From assembly GCF_947387525.1 (NCBI RefSeq), contig NZ_CANDNW010000012.1, forward strand, positions 1 through 46,192: 46,192 nucleotides of DNA, given 5' to 3'. Each line of letters begins with the position of its first letter. Position 1 is the stretch's first letter. Position numbers and translations under genes: made by a program. Below, piece after piece: positions 1 through 9,344 of the stretch. This DNA comes from Limosilactobacillus viscerum (GTDB taxonomy: Bacteria; Bacillota; Bacilli; Lactobacillales; Lactobacillaceae). The notes under the pieces were generated by a model. It was not told the origin of the DNA and ran no database searches. It saw nothing but the letters and a program-made list of their open reading frames with translations.

Positions 1-11
1 CCTGTGTACAT

Positions 12-57
12 AAAAACCGGATGATGAATTGTTCAAAAAATTCATCATCCGGTTTTT
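12..57. terminator. Bidirectional intrinsic terminator
   Basis: A perfect 19-bp inverted repeat (12-30 against 39-57) has an 8-nt loop, with A-runs on the left and T-runs on the right. It can therefore terminate transcription from either side. It probably closes a plus-strand gene lying left of the window. Confidence 0.85.
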
Positions 58-118
58 ATTTTGGACTAGGAGTTTTTTCCCAGCCTCCTCTTTTGGTTTC
101 TAATTTATAAATATCGCG

Positions 119-168
119 AAAAAAGCAAATTTTACAGACCTAACTTAGCTTTGTGAAATTTGCTTTTA
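119..168 (-). terminator. Terminator of the lysC-dapF transcript
   Basis: An inverted repeat (about 125-136 against 152-163) sits just past the dapF stop. Read on the minus strand it is followed by a T-run, as expected for a rho-independent terminator. The plus strand also ends in a short T-run. Confidence 0.75.
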
Positions 169-172
169 ATCA

Positions 173-1177
173 TTACTTGACGCTTAAGTTGAAGGTTGGT
201 AAGTCCTGGATGAATTGCTCATATGCTTCCTGCTCGCCAGTTGAGCTTACCTGGCTATTGTCAGCCGTTACCTGGCCACGGTGGAGCGCTTCTTCCGCTA
301 CCGTGATTTGGTGCGTGAAGGTGGCGTTCCCCACTAATTCAACCCAGTACCGGCCATCAGTAAAGTGGGCAATTGTTTTGACCATCCCACCTGGATTATA
401 AACCGTGACCGGTTCATCAAAGGCTGCTTGGTCTCCGTGGAGGAGGACAAAAGCAAGCGTGGTTGCGGACATCCCGGTACCGCAGGCGTTTGTAAAACCA
501 ACCCCCCGTTCAAATGTCCGAACAAAGAGCTTGTTTGGCCCGAGAATCTGGGCGAAGTTAATATTGACCCCATCACTAAAGTAGGGGTTGTCGCCATTTA
601 AGTATGGACCAAGCTTGCCTAACAGTGGTCCTTCGATTACCTTCTGGCTCACGAAACTGATTAGGTGCGGGTTAGGTACCGCAATTGCGGAAAAGGTAAG
701 CTGGGGAGCCAGTTCAGGAACCATTGTCCCAAGCAAACGGTCATGGCCAAGGTGGTCAAAGGGAAGTGCCTCCTTATTAAAGCGAACCGGGGAAATTTCA
801 ACTGCAAATGCAGGAACATGGTCAGCAAAGTCGGCTTCCTTGCGAACCTGGAGACCAGCATTCATGGTGTCGACCTTGAAGTCGGTCAGGTGGTCACGTT
901 CAGCAACATAACGCGCAACTGTCCGCAAACCATTACCACACATCGACGCTTCACTTCCGTCAGCATTAATTACCCGCATTTGGGCGACCGCACCCTTGCG
1001 GATGGGATGGTTGACGACTAACACGCCGTCCGCCCCGCCCAGCAGGCCAGTCTCCTGGTCTGTAATTTGGGTAGTTAGTTGACGGAGCTCATCGTCACTT
1101 AATTCCTGCTTGAGTTTAGTTTGGTCCAGGATAAAAAAGCAATTTTGTGAGCCGTGAACCTTTAATAATTGCACCAT
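173..1177 (-). CDS. dapF: Diaminopimelate epimerase
   Basis: This enzyme interconverts LL- and meso-diaminopimelate in the cytoplasm, supplying the precursor for lysine and for peptidoglycan cross-links. Both catalytic cysteine boxes are visible: MCGNGLR near residue 80 and ACGTGMSA near residue 232. At 334 residues it is longer than the roughly 275-residue proteobacterial enzyme. The excess includes a C-terminal tail of about 40 residues after the second cysteine domain. The start is fixed by an AGGAGG site 7-8 bases upstream that overlaps the lysC stop region, so the gene is translated from the lysC transcript. Function is secure; the role of the tail is unknown. Confidence 0.95.
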   Translation of the reverse strand: MVQLLKVHGSQNCFFILDQTKLKQELSDDELRQLTTQITDQETGLLGGADGVLVVNHPIRKGAVAQMRVINADGSEASMCGNGLRTVARYVAERDHLTDFKVDTMNAGLQVRKEADFADHVPAFAVEISPVRFNKEALPFDHLGHDRLLGTMVPELAPQLTFSAIAVPNPHLISFVSQKVIEGPLLGKLGPYLNGDNPYFSDGVNINFAQILGPNKLFVRTFERGVGFTNACGTGMSATTLAFVLLHGDQAAFDEPVTVYNPGGMVKTIAHFTDGRYWVELVGNATFTHQITVAEEALHRGQVTADNSQVSSTGEQEAYEQFIQDLPTFNLSVK

Positions 1178-1189
1178 TTTAATTTCCTC

Positions 1190-2548
1190 CTAATTTGCGA
1201 AAAAGCGGTGGTAGATTGCCTGAACGGCCTTATCCGCATCCTTAACGTAGGTTCCAATCATAATCGAGATACGGGAAGCACCCTGGTTAATGATTGGGAC
1301 CGCGATATTTTCTTCCGTCAGTGGTTCTAGGATATCATTGATTACGCCTGTACGGTTGCGCATTCCTTCACCAACAACCATCGTGATCGCATAGTTATCG
1401 ATCCATTCCAGCTGGTCAGGGTTAATTTCTTCCTGAATTTCGTTACAAATCACGTCAACCATTTCGTCATCGATCTGGTTCTTATCAAGGATGATGGTAA
1501 TGTCATCAATCCCTGATGGCATGTGCTCATAAGAAATATCATGACGGGCAAGAATGTTCAAAATCCGCAGGGTAAAACCAGCCTCCTTGTTTAACAGGTA
1601 TTTGTGCAGGTAGATCGCGGCAAAGTGCTTACCACTAACAACCCCGGTCACAATATCGGCTGGCTGGAAGCCCTTGTCAGGAACGATTAGGGTACCAGGC
1701 TTTTCCGGGTGTTGGGTGTTTTTAACGTTAATTGGGACGTTACCCTGGATTGCCGGGATTAGTGCTTCATCATGGAAGACGGAGAAACCGGCATAAGAAA
1801 GTTCCCGCATTTCCCGGTAAGTCATCTTTGAAATTGCTTGTGGGTGGTCAACCACCTGGGGGTTGGCAGCATAAATTGCATCTACGTCGGTGAAGTTTTC
1901 GTACAGGTCGGCATGCAGCCCCCGGGCAAGGATCGCACCGGTGATGTCAGAACCTCCACGGGAGAAAGTAGCAATATGACCCGCTAATGTTATCCCATAG
2001 AAGCCGGGGAAAACCAGTAGTTCGCTGTCATTAAATGAAAAATGATCGAGGAGGGTATAAGTTTCCGGAGTAACGGTAGCGTTATTCGGGGTCCCGGTAA
2101 CACGGATACCAGCTTCTTCCGGGGTAACGAACCGGGCTTCGTAACCAAGCTGCTGGAGAACAATTGCCATTAAGTTAGCATTTAGGTGTTCACCATGAGC
2201 CTTGAATGCAGCCATCAGGTAGCTATCATTAGGAAAGCGCCAGGACGGTAATTCCTTTAGCCGGTCAACTAATGGCTGAAGCTTTTCACTAGGAACATCG
2301 AAGTAGTTTGCAATCGCTGTGTAGCGGTCAATGATCTGGTCAACCGTTTCCTGGTAGTCTTCGTTGGCCAACACCTGCTTGGCATAGCGAATTAGAAGGT
2401 CGGTTACCTTAATGTCATCGGAATTTCTTTTTCCAGGTGCCGAAGTAACGATTACCCGTCGTTGGGGGTCGGCCGTAATTATATTAATGGCTTGGGCAAA
2501 ATGTTGACCATCGGCGAGGGATGATCCACCAAACTTAACAACTTTCAT
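1190..2548 (-). CDS. lysC: Aspartate kinase (monofunctional, YclM-type)
   Basis: It phosphorylates aspartate, the first committed step to diaminopimelate, lysine, threonine and methionine. The N-terminus KVVKFGGSSLADG is the amino-acid-kinase nucleotide-binding motif, and FSRGGSDITG near residue 196 is the aspartate kinase signature. The C-terminal 150 residues carry two ACT-type regulatory domains. At 452 residues it matches the Bacillus YclM class, which is generally feedback-regulated by lysine and/or threonine. It is the first gene of a two-gene operon with dapF, divergent from the lysA operon. A GAAGGAG site lies 7-9 bases before the ATG. No lysine riboswitch is visible in its own short leader. 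Confidence 0.95.
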   Translation of the reverse strand: MKVVKFGGSSLADGQHFAQAINIITADPQRRVIVTSAPGKRNSDDIKVTDLLIRYAKQVLANEDYQETVDQIIDRYTAIANYFDVPSEKLQPLVDRLKELPSWRFPNDSYLMAAFKAHGEHLNANLMAIVLQQLGYEARFVTPEEAGIRVTGTPNNATVTPETYTLLDHFSFNDSELLVFPGFYGITLAGHIATFSRGGSDITGAILARGLHADLYENFTDVDAIYAANPQVVDHPQAISKMTYREMRELSYAGFSVFHDEALIPAIQGNVPINVKNTQHPEKPGTLIVPDKGFQPADIVTGVVSGKHFAAIYLHKYLLNKEAGFTLRILNILARHDISYEHMPSGIDDITIILDKNQIDDEMVDVICNEIQEEINPDQLEWIDNYAITMVVGEGMRNRTGVINDILEPLTEENIAVPIINQGASRISIMIGTYVKDADKAVQAIYHRFFAN

Positions 2549-2611
2549 TTTTTAAGCACTCCTTCTGGAAAACGCCAACTTTGCTAATTTTCCGCAAATA
2601 ATTTTAATCGA

Positions 2612-2639
2612 ATTCTAACATGTTTACCGGAAGTTGCAA
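2612..2639 (-). promoter_or_regulatory. Probable promoter of lysC-dapF
   Basis: On the minus strand there is a TTGCAA -35 (2634-2639), a 16-bp spacer and a TAGAAT -10 (2612-2617) preceded by TG-T, an extended -10. The predicted transcript would have a leader of only about 55 nt. This is a sequence match only. Confidence 0.55.
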
Positions 2640-2659
2640 GTCGGAAGGTATAAAAAAGG

Positions 2660-2683
2660 TCGAGGATAAACGTTTTACCTCGA
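2660..2683. promoter_or_regulatory. 24-bp dyad between the divergent lysC and lysA promoters
   Basis: TCGAGG and CCTCGA are the outer arms of a 24-bp inverted repeat with two mismatched pairs and no loop. It lies just upstream of the lysC -35, between the divergent promoters. The compact symmetry suggests an operator for a dimeric regulator, but no known consensus was recognised. Confidence 0.35.
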
Positions 2684-2724
2684 ATGTCAAAATTAAAGTT
2701 AATCATAGTAGATTAATTTTGCTA

Positions 2725-2751
2725 TTGACTTTCTCATGCATTTTTTATAAG
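2725..2751 (+). promoter_or_regulatory. Candidate promoter of the lysA-dap operon
   Basis: TTGACT (2725-2730) and TATAAG (2746-2751) are separated by a short 15-bp spacer, immediately upstream of the lysine riboswitch. The position is right but the spacer is suboptimal, so the exact hexamers are uncertain. Confidence 0.45.
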
Positions 2752-2761
2752 CTTAATACAA

Positions 2762-2958
2762 ATCGAAGAGGCGCAGCCAACACTAGTATGCAGATGGAGT
2801 TTCTGCCGGATGATGATCTTTGTTGAACAGGGCGGTTGCCGAAGCACTTAACCGGGCAGCGGTTAGGCTAGCTGGGGCGTGATTGAATAAGTCACGGACT
2901 GTCGTAGGACGAATATTGAGCCTACGTTGCGCTATCGACAATGAAATGGATATTTGAC
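2762..2958 (+). promoter_or_regulatory. Lysine riboswitch (L-box) controlling lysA-dapHLAB-patA
   Basis: The leader contains the conserved L-box blocks in order: AGAGGCGC at the 5' side, AGTATGC, GCCGAAGC, the segment around GCGTGATTGAATAAGTCACG, then the 3' block GCGCTATCGACAAT. A terminator hairpin follows directly. In this class, lysine binding favours the terminator and switches off the downstream genes, here lysA and five dap genes. The assignment is by motif and layout; no covariance search was run. Confidence 0.88.
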
Positions 2959-2996
2959 ATCCACTATTTGTTTTGCGCAAATAGTGGATTTTTTTA
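2959..2996 (+). terminator. Riboswitch expression-platform terminator
   Basis: A perfect 12-bp stem (2959-2970 against 2978-2989) with a 7-nt loop is followed by a T-run. It sits between the L-box aptamer and the lysA ribosome binding site, as expected for lysine-induced premature termination. Confidence 0.88.
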
Positions 2997-3032
2997 TTGG
3001 TCGACTTCCCCGGAACTGAATTGGAGGAATTG

Positions 3033-4352
3033 ATGATGAATGAGCAAATTTCAGCAGATCAAATTAATGCGGAAGGTCACCTGCTAATCGGTGGTTGTGA
3101 TGCGGTTGATCTGGCAAAGGAATATGGAACTCCCCTTGTTGTTTATGATGTAAGTCAAATTCGGGACCAAATTCGTGCATTCAAGCGGGTCTTTGAAAAG
3201 AACCAAGTTGATTATGCGGTCTCATATGCCAGCAAGGCCTTTGCGGCGGTAGCAATGTACCAGGTAGTTAATCAGGAAGGTGCACATGTTGATGTTGTTT
3301 CTGGTGGGGAGATGTACACCGCACTGAAGGCGGGGTTCCCACTGGCAAAAGCTAGCTTCCACGGAAATAACAAGTCTTATGACGAGCTGGTAATGGCGGT
3401 TAAAAACCACATTGGTGTGGTAGTAATTGATAATTTCCATGAAATTGACCTACTTGGGCAGGTCCTTGATGAACTCGATGCAAACGTCAACGTAATGCTA
3501 CGGATTACGCCGGGAATTTCAGCGCACACAAATAAGTATATTCAAACGGGGCAGGTTGATAGTAAGTTTGGCTTTGACCTGGAATCAGGTCAGGCAGATG
3601 AAGCACTAGAAAAGGTCTTAGCCAACCCCCGGATGAAGATGATCGGGCTCCATGCTCACATCGGTTCCCAAATTTTTGAAGTTGCCGGTTTTGAGGGTGT
3701 CGCCAATAAGCTGGTCGCAGTTGCTGACCACTGGCAAAAGAAATTTGGCTACCAGGCCAAGGTAATTAATGTTGGTGGCGGGTTTGGAATTCGCTATGTT
3801 AAGAGTGACCAGCCATTACGGCCGGAAGAATTCGTTGATGCAATTATCAAGGCAATCAAGCAGGCCGTTGCCACGACTGACCTCGGGACGCCCGCAATCT
3901 GGATTGAACCAGGACGGTCAATTGCTGGTCCCGCGGGGTACAACCTGTATACGGTTGGTTCGCGCAAAGACTTACCCGGTTTGAAACCATATGTAACCGT
4001 TGATGGGGGGATGGGTGATAACATTCGGCCCGCTCTTTACCAAGCTCAGTATGAAACCGTACTGGCCAGTGACCCTCATGCGCCACTAAAGGAACATGTT
4101 CGCCTGGCCGGTAAGTACTGTGAATCTGGTGACATCTTAAGCCAGGACCAAGCATTGCCCGCTACTAAGCCGAGTGACTTATTGGCAATGCTTGACACGG
4201 GAGCATATGGTTACGCAATGGCCTCCAACTATAACCGTAACCCGCGGCCGGCAGTTGTCTTCGCTGAAAATGGTCATTCCCAAGTAGTGATCAAACGGGA
4301 AAGTTACGAAGATCTGGTTCACCTGGACCAACCATATGAAGAATATAAGTAA
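3033..4352 (+). CDS. lysA: Diaminopimelate decarboxylase
   Basis: A PLP enzyme that decarboxylates meso-diaminopimelate to L-lysine. It is a fold-type III (alanine racemase-like) decarboxylase. Visible signatures are the Schiff-base lysine in YASKAF (about residue 60), HAHIGSQI, the phosphate-binding GGGFGI, EPGRSI, and CESGDIL from the partner-subunit active site. An open frame extends back to 2997, but that stretch is in the riboswitch terminator. GGAGGA at 3023-3028 places the start at ATG 3033 or the adjacent ATG 3036. It is the first gene of the riboswitch-controlled operon. A lysine-forming enzyme at the head of a lysine-repressed operon fits end-product control. Confidence 0.95.
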   Translation: MMNEQISADQINAEGHLLIGGCDAVDLAKEYGTPLVVYDVSQIRDQIRAFKRVFEKNQVDYAVSYASKAFAAVAMYQVVNQEGAHVDVVSGGEMYTALKAGFPLAKASFHGNNKSYDELVMAVKNHIGVVVIDNFHEIDLLGQVLDELDANVNVMLRITPGISAHTNKYIQTGQVDSKFGFDLESGQADEALEKVLANPRMKMIGLHAHIGSQIFEVAGFEGVANKLVAVADHWQKKFGYQAKVINVGGGFGIRYVKSDQPLRPEEFVDAIIKAIKQAVATTDLGTPAIWIEPGRSIAGPAGYNLYTVGSRKDLPGLKPYVTVDGGMGDNIRPALYQAQYETVLASDPHAPLKEHVRLAGKYCESGDILSQDQALPATKPSDLLAMLDTGAYGYAMASNYNRNPRPAVVFAENGHSQVVIKRESYEDLVHLDQPYEEYK

Positions 4353-4380
4353 TATAAATAGGTAGAAAGAGGTTTTTTTA

Positions 4381-5091
4381 ATGGCAAAATTAGACGCACA
4401 AGCAATTATTAACTACATTGGCAATGCACCAAAGAAGACACCCGTAAAGGTAATCCTAAAGGGAAATATCACTAGCCTTAGCTTCCCCGAAGGAATCCAG
4501 GCCTTTCCAGAAGATAAGACGGCGACAATCTATGGTGACTGGTCGGTAGTAAAGCCATTTCTTGATGATAATCAGGATGTAATTGAAGACTACCACATTG
4601 AAAACGATGCTCGTAACTCAGCGGTACCATTGCTCAACCTAAAGGAAATCAATGCACGGATTGAACCAGGTGCAATCATCCGTGATAAGGTGTTGATTGG
4701 CGATAACGCAGTTGTAATGATGGGTGCCATTATCAACATTGGTGCTGAAATCGGTGCAGATTCAATGATCGACATGGGAGCGGTCCTTGGTGGCCGGGCA
4801 ATTGTCGGTAAACACTGTCATATTGGTGCTGGAACTGTTCTTGCCGGGGTAGTTGAACCAGCTAGCGCCCAGCCAGTCCGTATTGATGATAATGTGTTGA
4901 TTGGTGCTAACGCTGTCGTTATTGAGGGTGTCCACGTCGGTGAAGGGGCGGTTGTTGCGGCCGGCGCAATTGTAACCCATGACGTTGCACCACACACGAT
5001 GGTTGCTGGCGTTCCCGCTAAGTTCATTAAGAATGTTGACCAGCAAACTAGCGATAAGACAGCACTAGAAGACGATTTGAGGAAGCTATAA
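4381..5091 (+). CDS. dapH: Tetrahydrodipicolinate N-acetyltransferase
   Basis: It transfers acetyl from acetyl-CoA to tetrahydrodipicolinate, committing the pathway to the acetylase branch. The 236-residue protein has an N-terminal alpha/beta part and a left-handed beta-helix made of hexapeptide repeats from about residue 88 to 205 (for example IGDNAV, IGAEIG, IGAGTV, IGANAV). It ends with the VAGVPAKFI motif typical of hexapeptide acyltransferases. The same family is also named dapD in Gram-positives. The linked deacetylase and aminotransferase genes support the acetyl rather than the succinyl route. Confidence 0.93.
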   Translation: MAKLDAQAIINYIGNAPKKTPVKVILKGNITSLSFPEGIQAFPEDKTATIYGDWSVVKPFLDDNQDVIEDYHIENDARNSAVPLLNLKEINARIEPGAIIRDKVLIGDNAVVMMGAIINIGAEIGADSMIDMGAVLGGRAIVGKHCHIGAGTVLAGVVEPASAQPVRIDDNVLIGANAVVIEGVHVGEGAVVAAGAIVTHDVAPHTMVAGVPAKFIKNVDQQTSDKTALEDDLRKL

Positions 5092-5092
5092 G

Positions 5093-6241
5093 ATGGTTTT
5101 ATCAGAAGAGAATTTAATTGAGATTCGGCGCCACCTCCACCAGATCCCGGAGTTAGCACTTCATGAGACAGAGACGCATGCCTACCTATTAAAGGTAGTG
5201 AAGAGTTTTAACCAGGATTTTTTGGAGATTCGTGAACCACAAGAATTGCCAACGTCACTATTTGTCCTGGTGAAGGGGACCAATCCCCAGCGGACAATCG
5301 GCTACCGGACGGATATCGATGCCTTGCCAGTTGAAGAAAAAACGGGACTCCCGTATCGGTCCCAGCACCCCGGTGTGATGCATGCCTGTGGTCATGACAT
5401 CCACATGACGGTCGCCCTCGGAGTGCTTAACTACTTTAGTGAACACCAGCCAAAGGATAACCTCCTTTTCTTCTTCCAACCGGCAGAAGAAAGTGATTAT
5501 GGTGGCAAGCGGGCTTATGAAGACGGCCTCTTTACTGGCAAGTGGCGTCCAGATGAGTTCTACGGCTTGCATGACAATCCGGACTTACCAGCAGGAGCAA
5601 TTGGTTGTCGGATGGGAACATTATTTGCTGGAACGACGGAAGTAAACATCGACTTGCTGGGGAAGGGCGGTCACGCGGCCTACCCCCAGGACGCTAATGA
5701 TACGGTGATAGCAGCAGCGGCCCTGATTATGCAGGTACAAACAGTTATCTCGCGGAGTATTGACCCGATTCATAGTGGTGTCATTACCCTTGGCAAAATT
5801 CGTGGTGGTGAAATCCGCAACGTGATTGCTGGCCATACCCGGATTGAAGGAACTATTCGGGGCCTTACCCAGAAGATGATTGAAAAGATTGATGGTCGCT
5901 TAACGGATATCTGTGAAGGGATTGGCCGGAGCTTTAATATGGATGTAAAGCTTGAACTCAACCAGGGTGGCTACTGGCCGGTGGAAAATAGTCCGGAATT
6001 GACAAAGTTCTTTATTGACTACATGAAACAGGCAGCAGGGGTTAACTTTATTGAGACGGCTCCGGCAATGACTGGCGAGGACTTCGGCTTCTTATTGGCA
6101 AAGTTCCCGGGAACAATGTTCTGGCTTGGGGTTGATGATGATTCACAGCTTCACTCCGCAACTTTAACGCCAAAAGAATCCGCAATTAAGCGGGGCGTTG
6201 ATGCGATTACCGGTTTCATGGAAGCACGGATGAATAATTAG
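5093..6241 (+). CDS. dapL: N-acetyldiaminopimelate deacetylase (M20D amidohydrolase)
   Basis: It removes the acetyl group from N-acetyl-LL-diaminopimelate. The M20 metallopeptidase pattern is clear: [13 protein letters not shown] at the N-terminus, [11 protein letters not shown] near residue 100 with metal ligands, QPAEES near residue 128, and HSATLTP near the C-terminus. At 382 residues it is normal length. The ATG begins one base after the dapH stop and uses a GAGGA site inside the dapH coding end, so the two are probably translationally coupled. A generic aminoacylase role is the alternative; operon context argues for the dap role. Confidence 0.92.
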   Translation: MVLSEENLIEIRRHLHQIPELALHETETHAYLLKVVKSFNQDFLEIREPQELPTSLFVLVKGTNPQRTIGYRTDIDALPVEEKTGLPYRSQHPGVMHACGHDIHMTVALGVLNYFSEHQPKDNLLFFFQPAEESDYGGKRAYEDGLFTGKWRPDEFYGLHDNPDLPAGAIGCRMGTLFAGTTEVNIDLLGKGGHAAYPQDANDTVIAAAALIMQVQTVISRSIDPIHSGVITLGKIRGGEIRNVIAGHTRIEGTIRGLTQKMIEKIDGRLTDICEGIGRSFNMDVKLELNQGGYWPVENSPELTKFFIDYMKQAAGVNFIETAPAMTGEDFGFLLAKFPGTMFWLGVDDDSQLHSATLTPKESAIKRGVDAITGFMEARMNN

Positions 6242-6257
6242 GCATGGAGGAATAGAA

Positions 6258-7178
6258 ATGAGATTAGCAGATGCAGACTTATTGACAGCAATTGTGACGC
6301 CATTTGATGATGCGGGACAAATTGACTTTGCCAGCCTCAAGAAGCTGACTAACTACTTGATTGACCAGGGGAGTAATGGCTTTGTGATCGGCGGAACCAC
6401 TGGTGAAACTCCAACCTTGAGCCATGATGAGAAGATCAAGCTTTACCAAAAATTTGGCAAGATTGTTGATGGTCGGGTACCGGTGATTGCAGGAACCGGT
6501 AGTAATAACACGGCGGAAACAATTGCGTTCACGAATGAGGTTGCGCAAATTCCCGGAATTGACTATGCATTAGTTGTTGTTCCACCATACAATAAGCCCA
6601 ACCAACGAGGGATGGTGGCTCACTTTACTACCGTGGCGGACCAAGTAAAGATGCCAATTGTGATGTACAACATTCCTGGACGGACCGGTGTAAAGATGGA
6701 AGCATCGACGATCATTAAGTTGTCCCACCACCAGAATATTGCTGCTGTTAAGCAATGTGCTTCTCTTGAAGAAATGGAAGAAATCATTGAAAATAAGGAT
6801 AAGGGTTTTGCTGTCTTTACTGGTGAAGATGCACAGGCATTGACAGCCCGGGTACTTGGTGCCAACGGGGTAATTTCGGTTGCTTCGCACAGTTACGCAC
6901 CACAAATGCGGCAGATGTACGATGCTCTTTACGATGGTGACTATCAAACTGCCGGGCGGTTGCAACGGTGGTTGACTCCTAAGATGGCGGCACTATTCAT
7001 GTACCCGTCACCATCACCTGTTAAGGCGGTATTAAATGCTCAGGGCTTTAGTACCGGTAGTTGTCGTTTACCGATCCTGCCACTAAATGAGGATGAACAA
7101 CGGTCACTGGCTAGTGCCCTGGACCTGCCTGCTGATAAGTTATTGAATAAGCAATTACCACTGAATTTGGGGGAATAA
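6258..7178 (+). CDS. dapA: 4-hydroxy-tetrahydrodipicolinate synthase
   Basis: It condenses pyruvate with aspartate semialdehyde, the branch point to diaminopimelate. The TIM-barrel class I aldolase signatures are the GTTGET loop near residue 47, the catalytic tyrosine in MYNIPGRTG near residue 137, and the Schiff-base lysine in AAVKQCAS near residue 164. At 306 residues it is typical. A GGAGG site lies 8 bases before the ATG. It is the fourth gene of the riboswitch operon. Confidence 0.95.
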   Translation: MRLADADLLTAIVTPFDDAGQIDFASLKKLTNYLIDQGSNGFVIGGTTGETPTLSHDEKIKLYQKFGKIVDGRVPVIAGTGSNNTAETIAFTNEVAQIPGIDYALVVVPPYNKPNQRGMVAHFTTVADQVKMPIVMYNIPGRTGVKMEASTIIKLSHHQNIAAVKQCASLEEMEEIIENKDKGFAVFTGEDAQALTARVLGANGVISVASHSYAPQMRQMYDALYDGDYQTAGRLQRWLTPKMAALFMYPSPSPVKAVLNAQGFSTGSCRLPILPLNEDEQRSLASALDLPADKLLNKQLPLNLGE

Positions 7179-7181
7179 ATA

Positions 7182-7961
7182 ATGAAGAAAGTTTTAATTG
7201 CTGGTGCTGCCGGTGTAATGGGACAAAAGGCCGTGGCACTGGTCAATGGTTTGCCAGATGTTGAATTAACTGCGGTATTAGCACCAAGCCTGACGGATGA
7301 CCAACGGGACCAGTATCATCTTCGCCCGGACGTTAAGATTTACCACCAACTAGACCAGGTTCAGGAAGGAATTGCTGACATTTGGGTTGATTTTACCGTT
7401 CCTGCGGCGGTTTATGATAATGTTCATTTTGCGATTGAACATGGCTTTGCTCCAGTGGTGGGGACAACTGGTCTGACTGATGAACAAGAGGCCGCGCTGA
7501 TTAAGGAGAGCAAGGACCGCCAACTAGGCGGGCTGATTGCTCCTAACTTTGGGATGTCCGCTGTCTTGTTGATGAAGTTTGCTAAGGAAGCGGCAAAGTA
7601 TTTCCCTGATGTTGAAATCATTGAAATGCACCATGCTGATAAGAAGGATGCCCCTTCCGGAACGGCCCTGAGTACTGCCAAATTAATCGACCAGGTACGG
7701 CCAAATCATGAGAGTAGCCCCGATGAAGTGGCAACCTTGGCTAATGTTCGTGGTGGTGACTACCATGGCATTAAGATTCATTCGGTCCGCCTGCCGGGTT
7801 ATATTGCCCACGAACAAGTACTGTTTGGTGGGGCCGGTGAAGCCCTGACAATTCGGCAAGATTCGTTTGACCGTCAATCATTTATGAGTGGGGTTAAGGT
7901 AGCACTCGACAAGGTGCTAGACCTCAATAAATTAGTCGTTGGGCTTGAAAATATCTTGTAA
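7182..7961 (+). CDS. dapB: 4-hydroxy-tetrahydrodipicolinate reductase
   Basis: It reduces the DapA product to tetrahydrodipicolinate using NAD(P)H. The N-terminal Rossmann motif is IAGAAGVMGQ. DFTVPAAV and VVGTTG line the nucleotide pocket. The catalytic and substrate-binding signature is EMHHADKKDAPSGTA near residue 148. It has 259 residues, and its start is 3 bases after dapA behind a GGGGGA site that lies within the end of dapA. Confidence 0.95.
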   Translation: MKKVLIAGAAGVMGQKAVALVNGLPDVELTAVLAPSLTDDQRDQYHLRPDVKIYHQLDQVQEGIADIWVDFTVPAAVYDNVHFAIEHGFAPVVGTTGLTDEQEAALIKESKDRQLGGLIAPNFGMSAVLLMKFAKEAAKYFPDVEIIEMHHADKKDAPSGTALSTAKLIDQVRPNHESSPDEVATLANVRGGDYHGIKIHSVRLPGYIAHEQVLFGGAGEALTIRQDSFDRQSFMSGVKVALDKVLDLNKLVVGLENIL

Positions 7962-7972
7962 GGAGTGATTAG

Positions 7973-9151
7973 ATGCCAACCCTGCCAAACAGCATGTGGT
8001 CGATTGTCAATGACCGTGTAAATAGTTTGCCACCAGCACAAATACGGGCTTTTGATGATGAAATTTCGGCGATTCCGGGACTCGTTAAGTTAACGTTAGG
8101 TGAACCTGATTTTAACGTTCCGGACCACGTTAAACGGGCAGCAGAGAAGAGTATTGAGGATAATGACTCGCATTATTCGGCTAGCCGGGGGACGATTGAA
8201 TTACGGCAAGCAATTAGTGCGTACTTACAGCGGACCCGGGGGGTTAGTTATGACCCGGAAAAGGAAATTATTGTTACGGTTGGCGGTACTGAAGCAATTA
8301 CTGCCACCACTTTTGCCCTCCTTAACCCGGGTGACAAGGTAATCGTGCCGACCCCAATATTTTCACTATACTTCCCAAGTGTATCGCTAACCGGTGCCGA
8401 GCCAGTCACCGTTAATACCGCTGCACAAGGATTCTTATTAACTGCAGACCGGCTAGAGGAAGAACTGGCAAAGTATGGTGACCAGGTTAAAGCAGTGGTC
8501 TTGAATTATCCTAATAATCCTACTGGTCGTACCTATTCACGGGCAGAATTGACTGCTTTGGCAAAGGTGATTAAGGACCACCAGTTGCTTGCCATTGTTG
8601 ATGAAATCTATAGTGAGTTAGTTTATGACCAGCCGTTTACCTCGCTCGCAAGCCTAGTTCCTGACCAAACGGTTTTAATCAATGGCTTCTCTAAGTCACA
8701 TGCGATGACTGGCTACCGCCTGGGATACTTAGCAGCGCCGGCCGAAGTTGTCGACCAGGTTTCAAAGATGCACTCGTTTATGGTTACCTGTGCTAACGAT
8801 ACCGCCCAGGCTGCGGCACTGGAGGCATTGACTAATGGTCAAGATGACCCGGTAGAATTTCGGCAGCACTACCAACAGCGGCGGGACCGTCTCGCTAGTG
8901 CAATGAGGAAGATGGGCTTTGAGATTGCCGTTCCTGACGGTGCTTTCTACCTCTTTGCGAAGATTCCGGCAAAATACGGGGATGACGACTTTAAGTTTGC
9001 CCGTGAACTGGCCCGCAAAGCAAAGGTTGGTGTTATTCCAGGAAGCGCCTTTGGACCTGGTGGTGAAGGGCATATTCGTTTGTCATACGCCGCCGCCGAC
9101 CAAAATATTGACCTAGCAATTGACCGCCTCGCAGATTTTATGAAAAATTAA
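7973..9151 (+). CDS. patA: N-acetyl-LL-diaminopimelate aminotransferase, class I/II PLP enzyme
   Basis: This 392-residue fold-type I aminotransferase has the PLP lysine in GFSKSHAMTGYRLG near residue 240. NYPNNPTGRTY near residue 180 and the C-terminal arginine motif IRLSYA near residue 367 are also present. Placed last in the dap operon, it is best read as the enzyme that transaminates N-acetyl-2-amino-6-oxopimelate between DapH and DapL. By sequence alone it could be a general aspartate or aromatic aminotransferase; the operon makes the dap role likely. AAGGAG lies 8 bases before the ATG. Confidence 0.88.
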   Translation: MPTLPNSMWSIVNDRVNSLPPAQIRAFDDEISAIPGLVKLTLGEPDFNVPDHVKRAAEKSIEDNDSHYSASRGTIELRQAISAYLQRTRGVSYDPEKEIIVTVGGTEAITATTFALLNPGDKVIVPTPIFSLYFPSVSLTGAEPVTVNTAAQGFLLTADRLEEELAKYGDQVKAVVLNYPNNPTGRTYSRAELTALAKVIKDHQLLAIVDEIYSELVYDQPFTSLASLVPDQTVLINGFSKSHAMTGYRLGYLAAPAEVVDQVSKMHSFMVTCANDTAQAAALEALTNGQDDPVEFRQHYQQRRDRLASAMRKMGFEIAVPDGAFYLFAKIPAKYGDDDFKFARELARKAKVGVIPGSAFGPGGEGHIRLSYAAADQNIDLAIDRLADFMKN

Positions 9152-9162
9152 TATTTTAATTT

Positions 9163-9214
9163 AAAGAGGCTCTGTAAGGCTTTACACCGTGTTTACGAGT
9201 CTCTTTTATTTTTT
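9163..9214 (+). terminator. Terminator of the lysA-dap operon
   Basis: An imperfect hairpin, outer arms AAAGAG (9163-9168) and CTCTTT (9201-9206), is followed by a T-rich run about 12 bases after the patA stop. Confidence 0.75.
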
Positions 9215-9295
9215 AAAACCAACCAATTGTTCGCTATTTTGAATATTAAAATTGTAGGACTAGGCCGGTCAATCGGTCGACTTAATCCAGCTATT

Positions 9296-9324
9296 TTGTT
9301 TCATTGTTTGTTTTTATTTATATA
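9296..9324 (+). promoter_or_regulatory. Candidate promoter of the LysM wall hydrolase gene
   Basis: TTGTTT (9296-9301), a 17-bp spacer and TATATA (9319-9324) sit in an AT-rich stretch ahead of the gene. This is a match to hexamers only, and the region offers several alternatives. Confidence 0.35.
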
Positions 9325-9344
9325 TTAAGAAGGTGCGTTCTCGA

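Noticed and set aside
2620-2826. Open frame of 68 codons upstream of lysA
   Set aside because: It runs through the lysA promoter and into the lysine riboswitch, with no ribosome binding site. The RNA structure explains the sequence.
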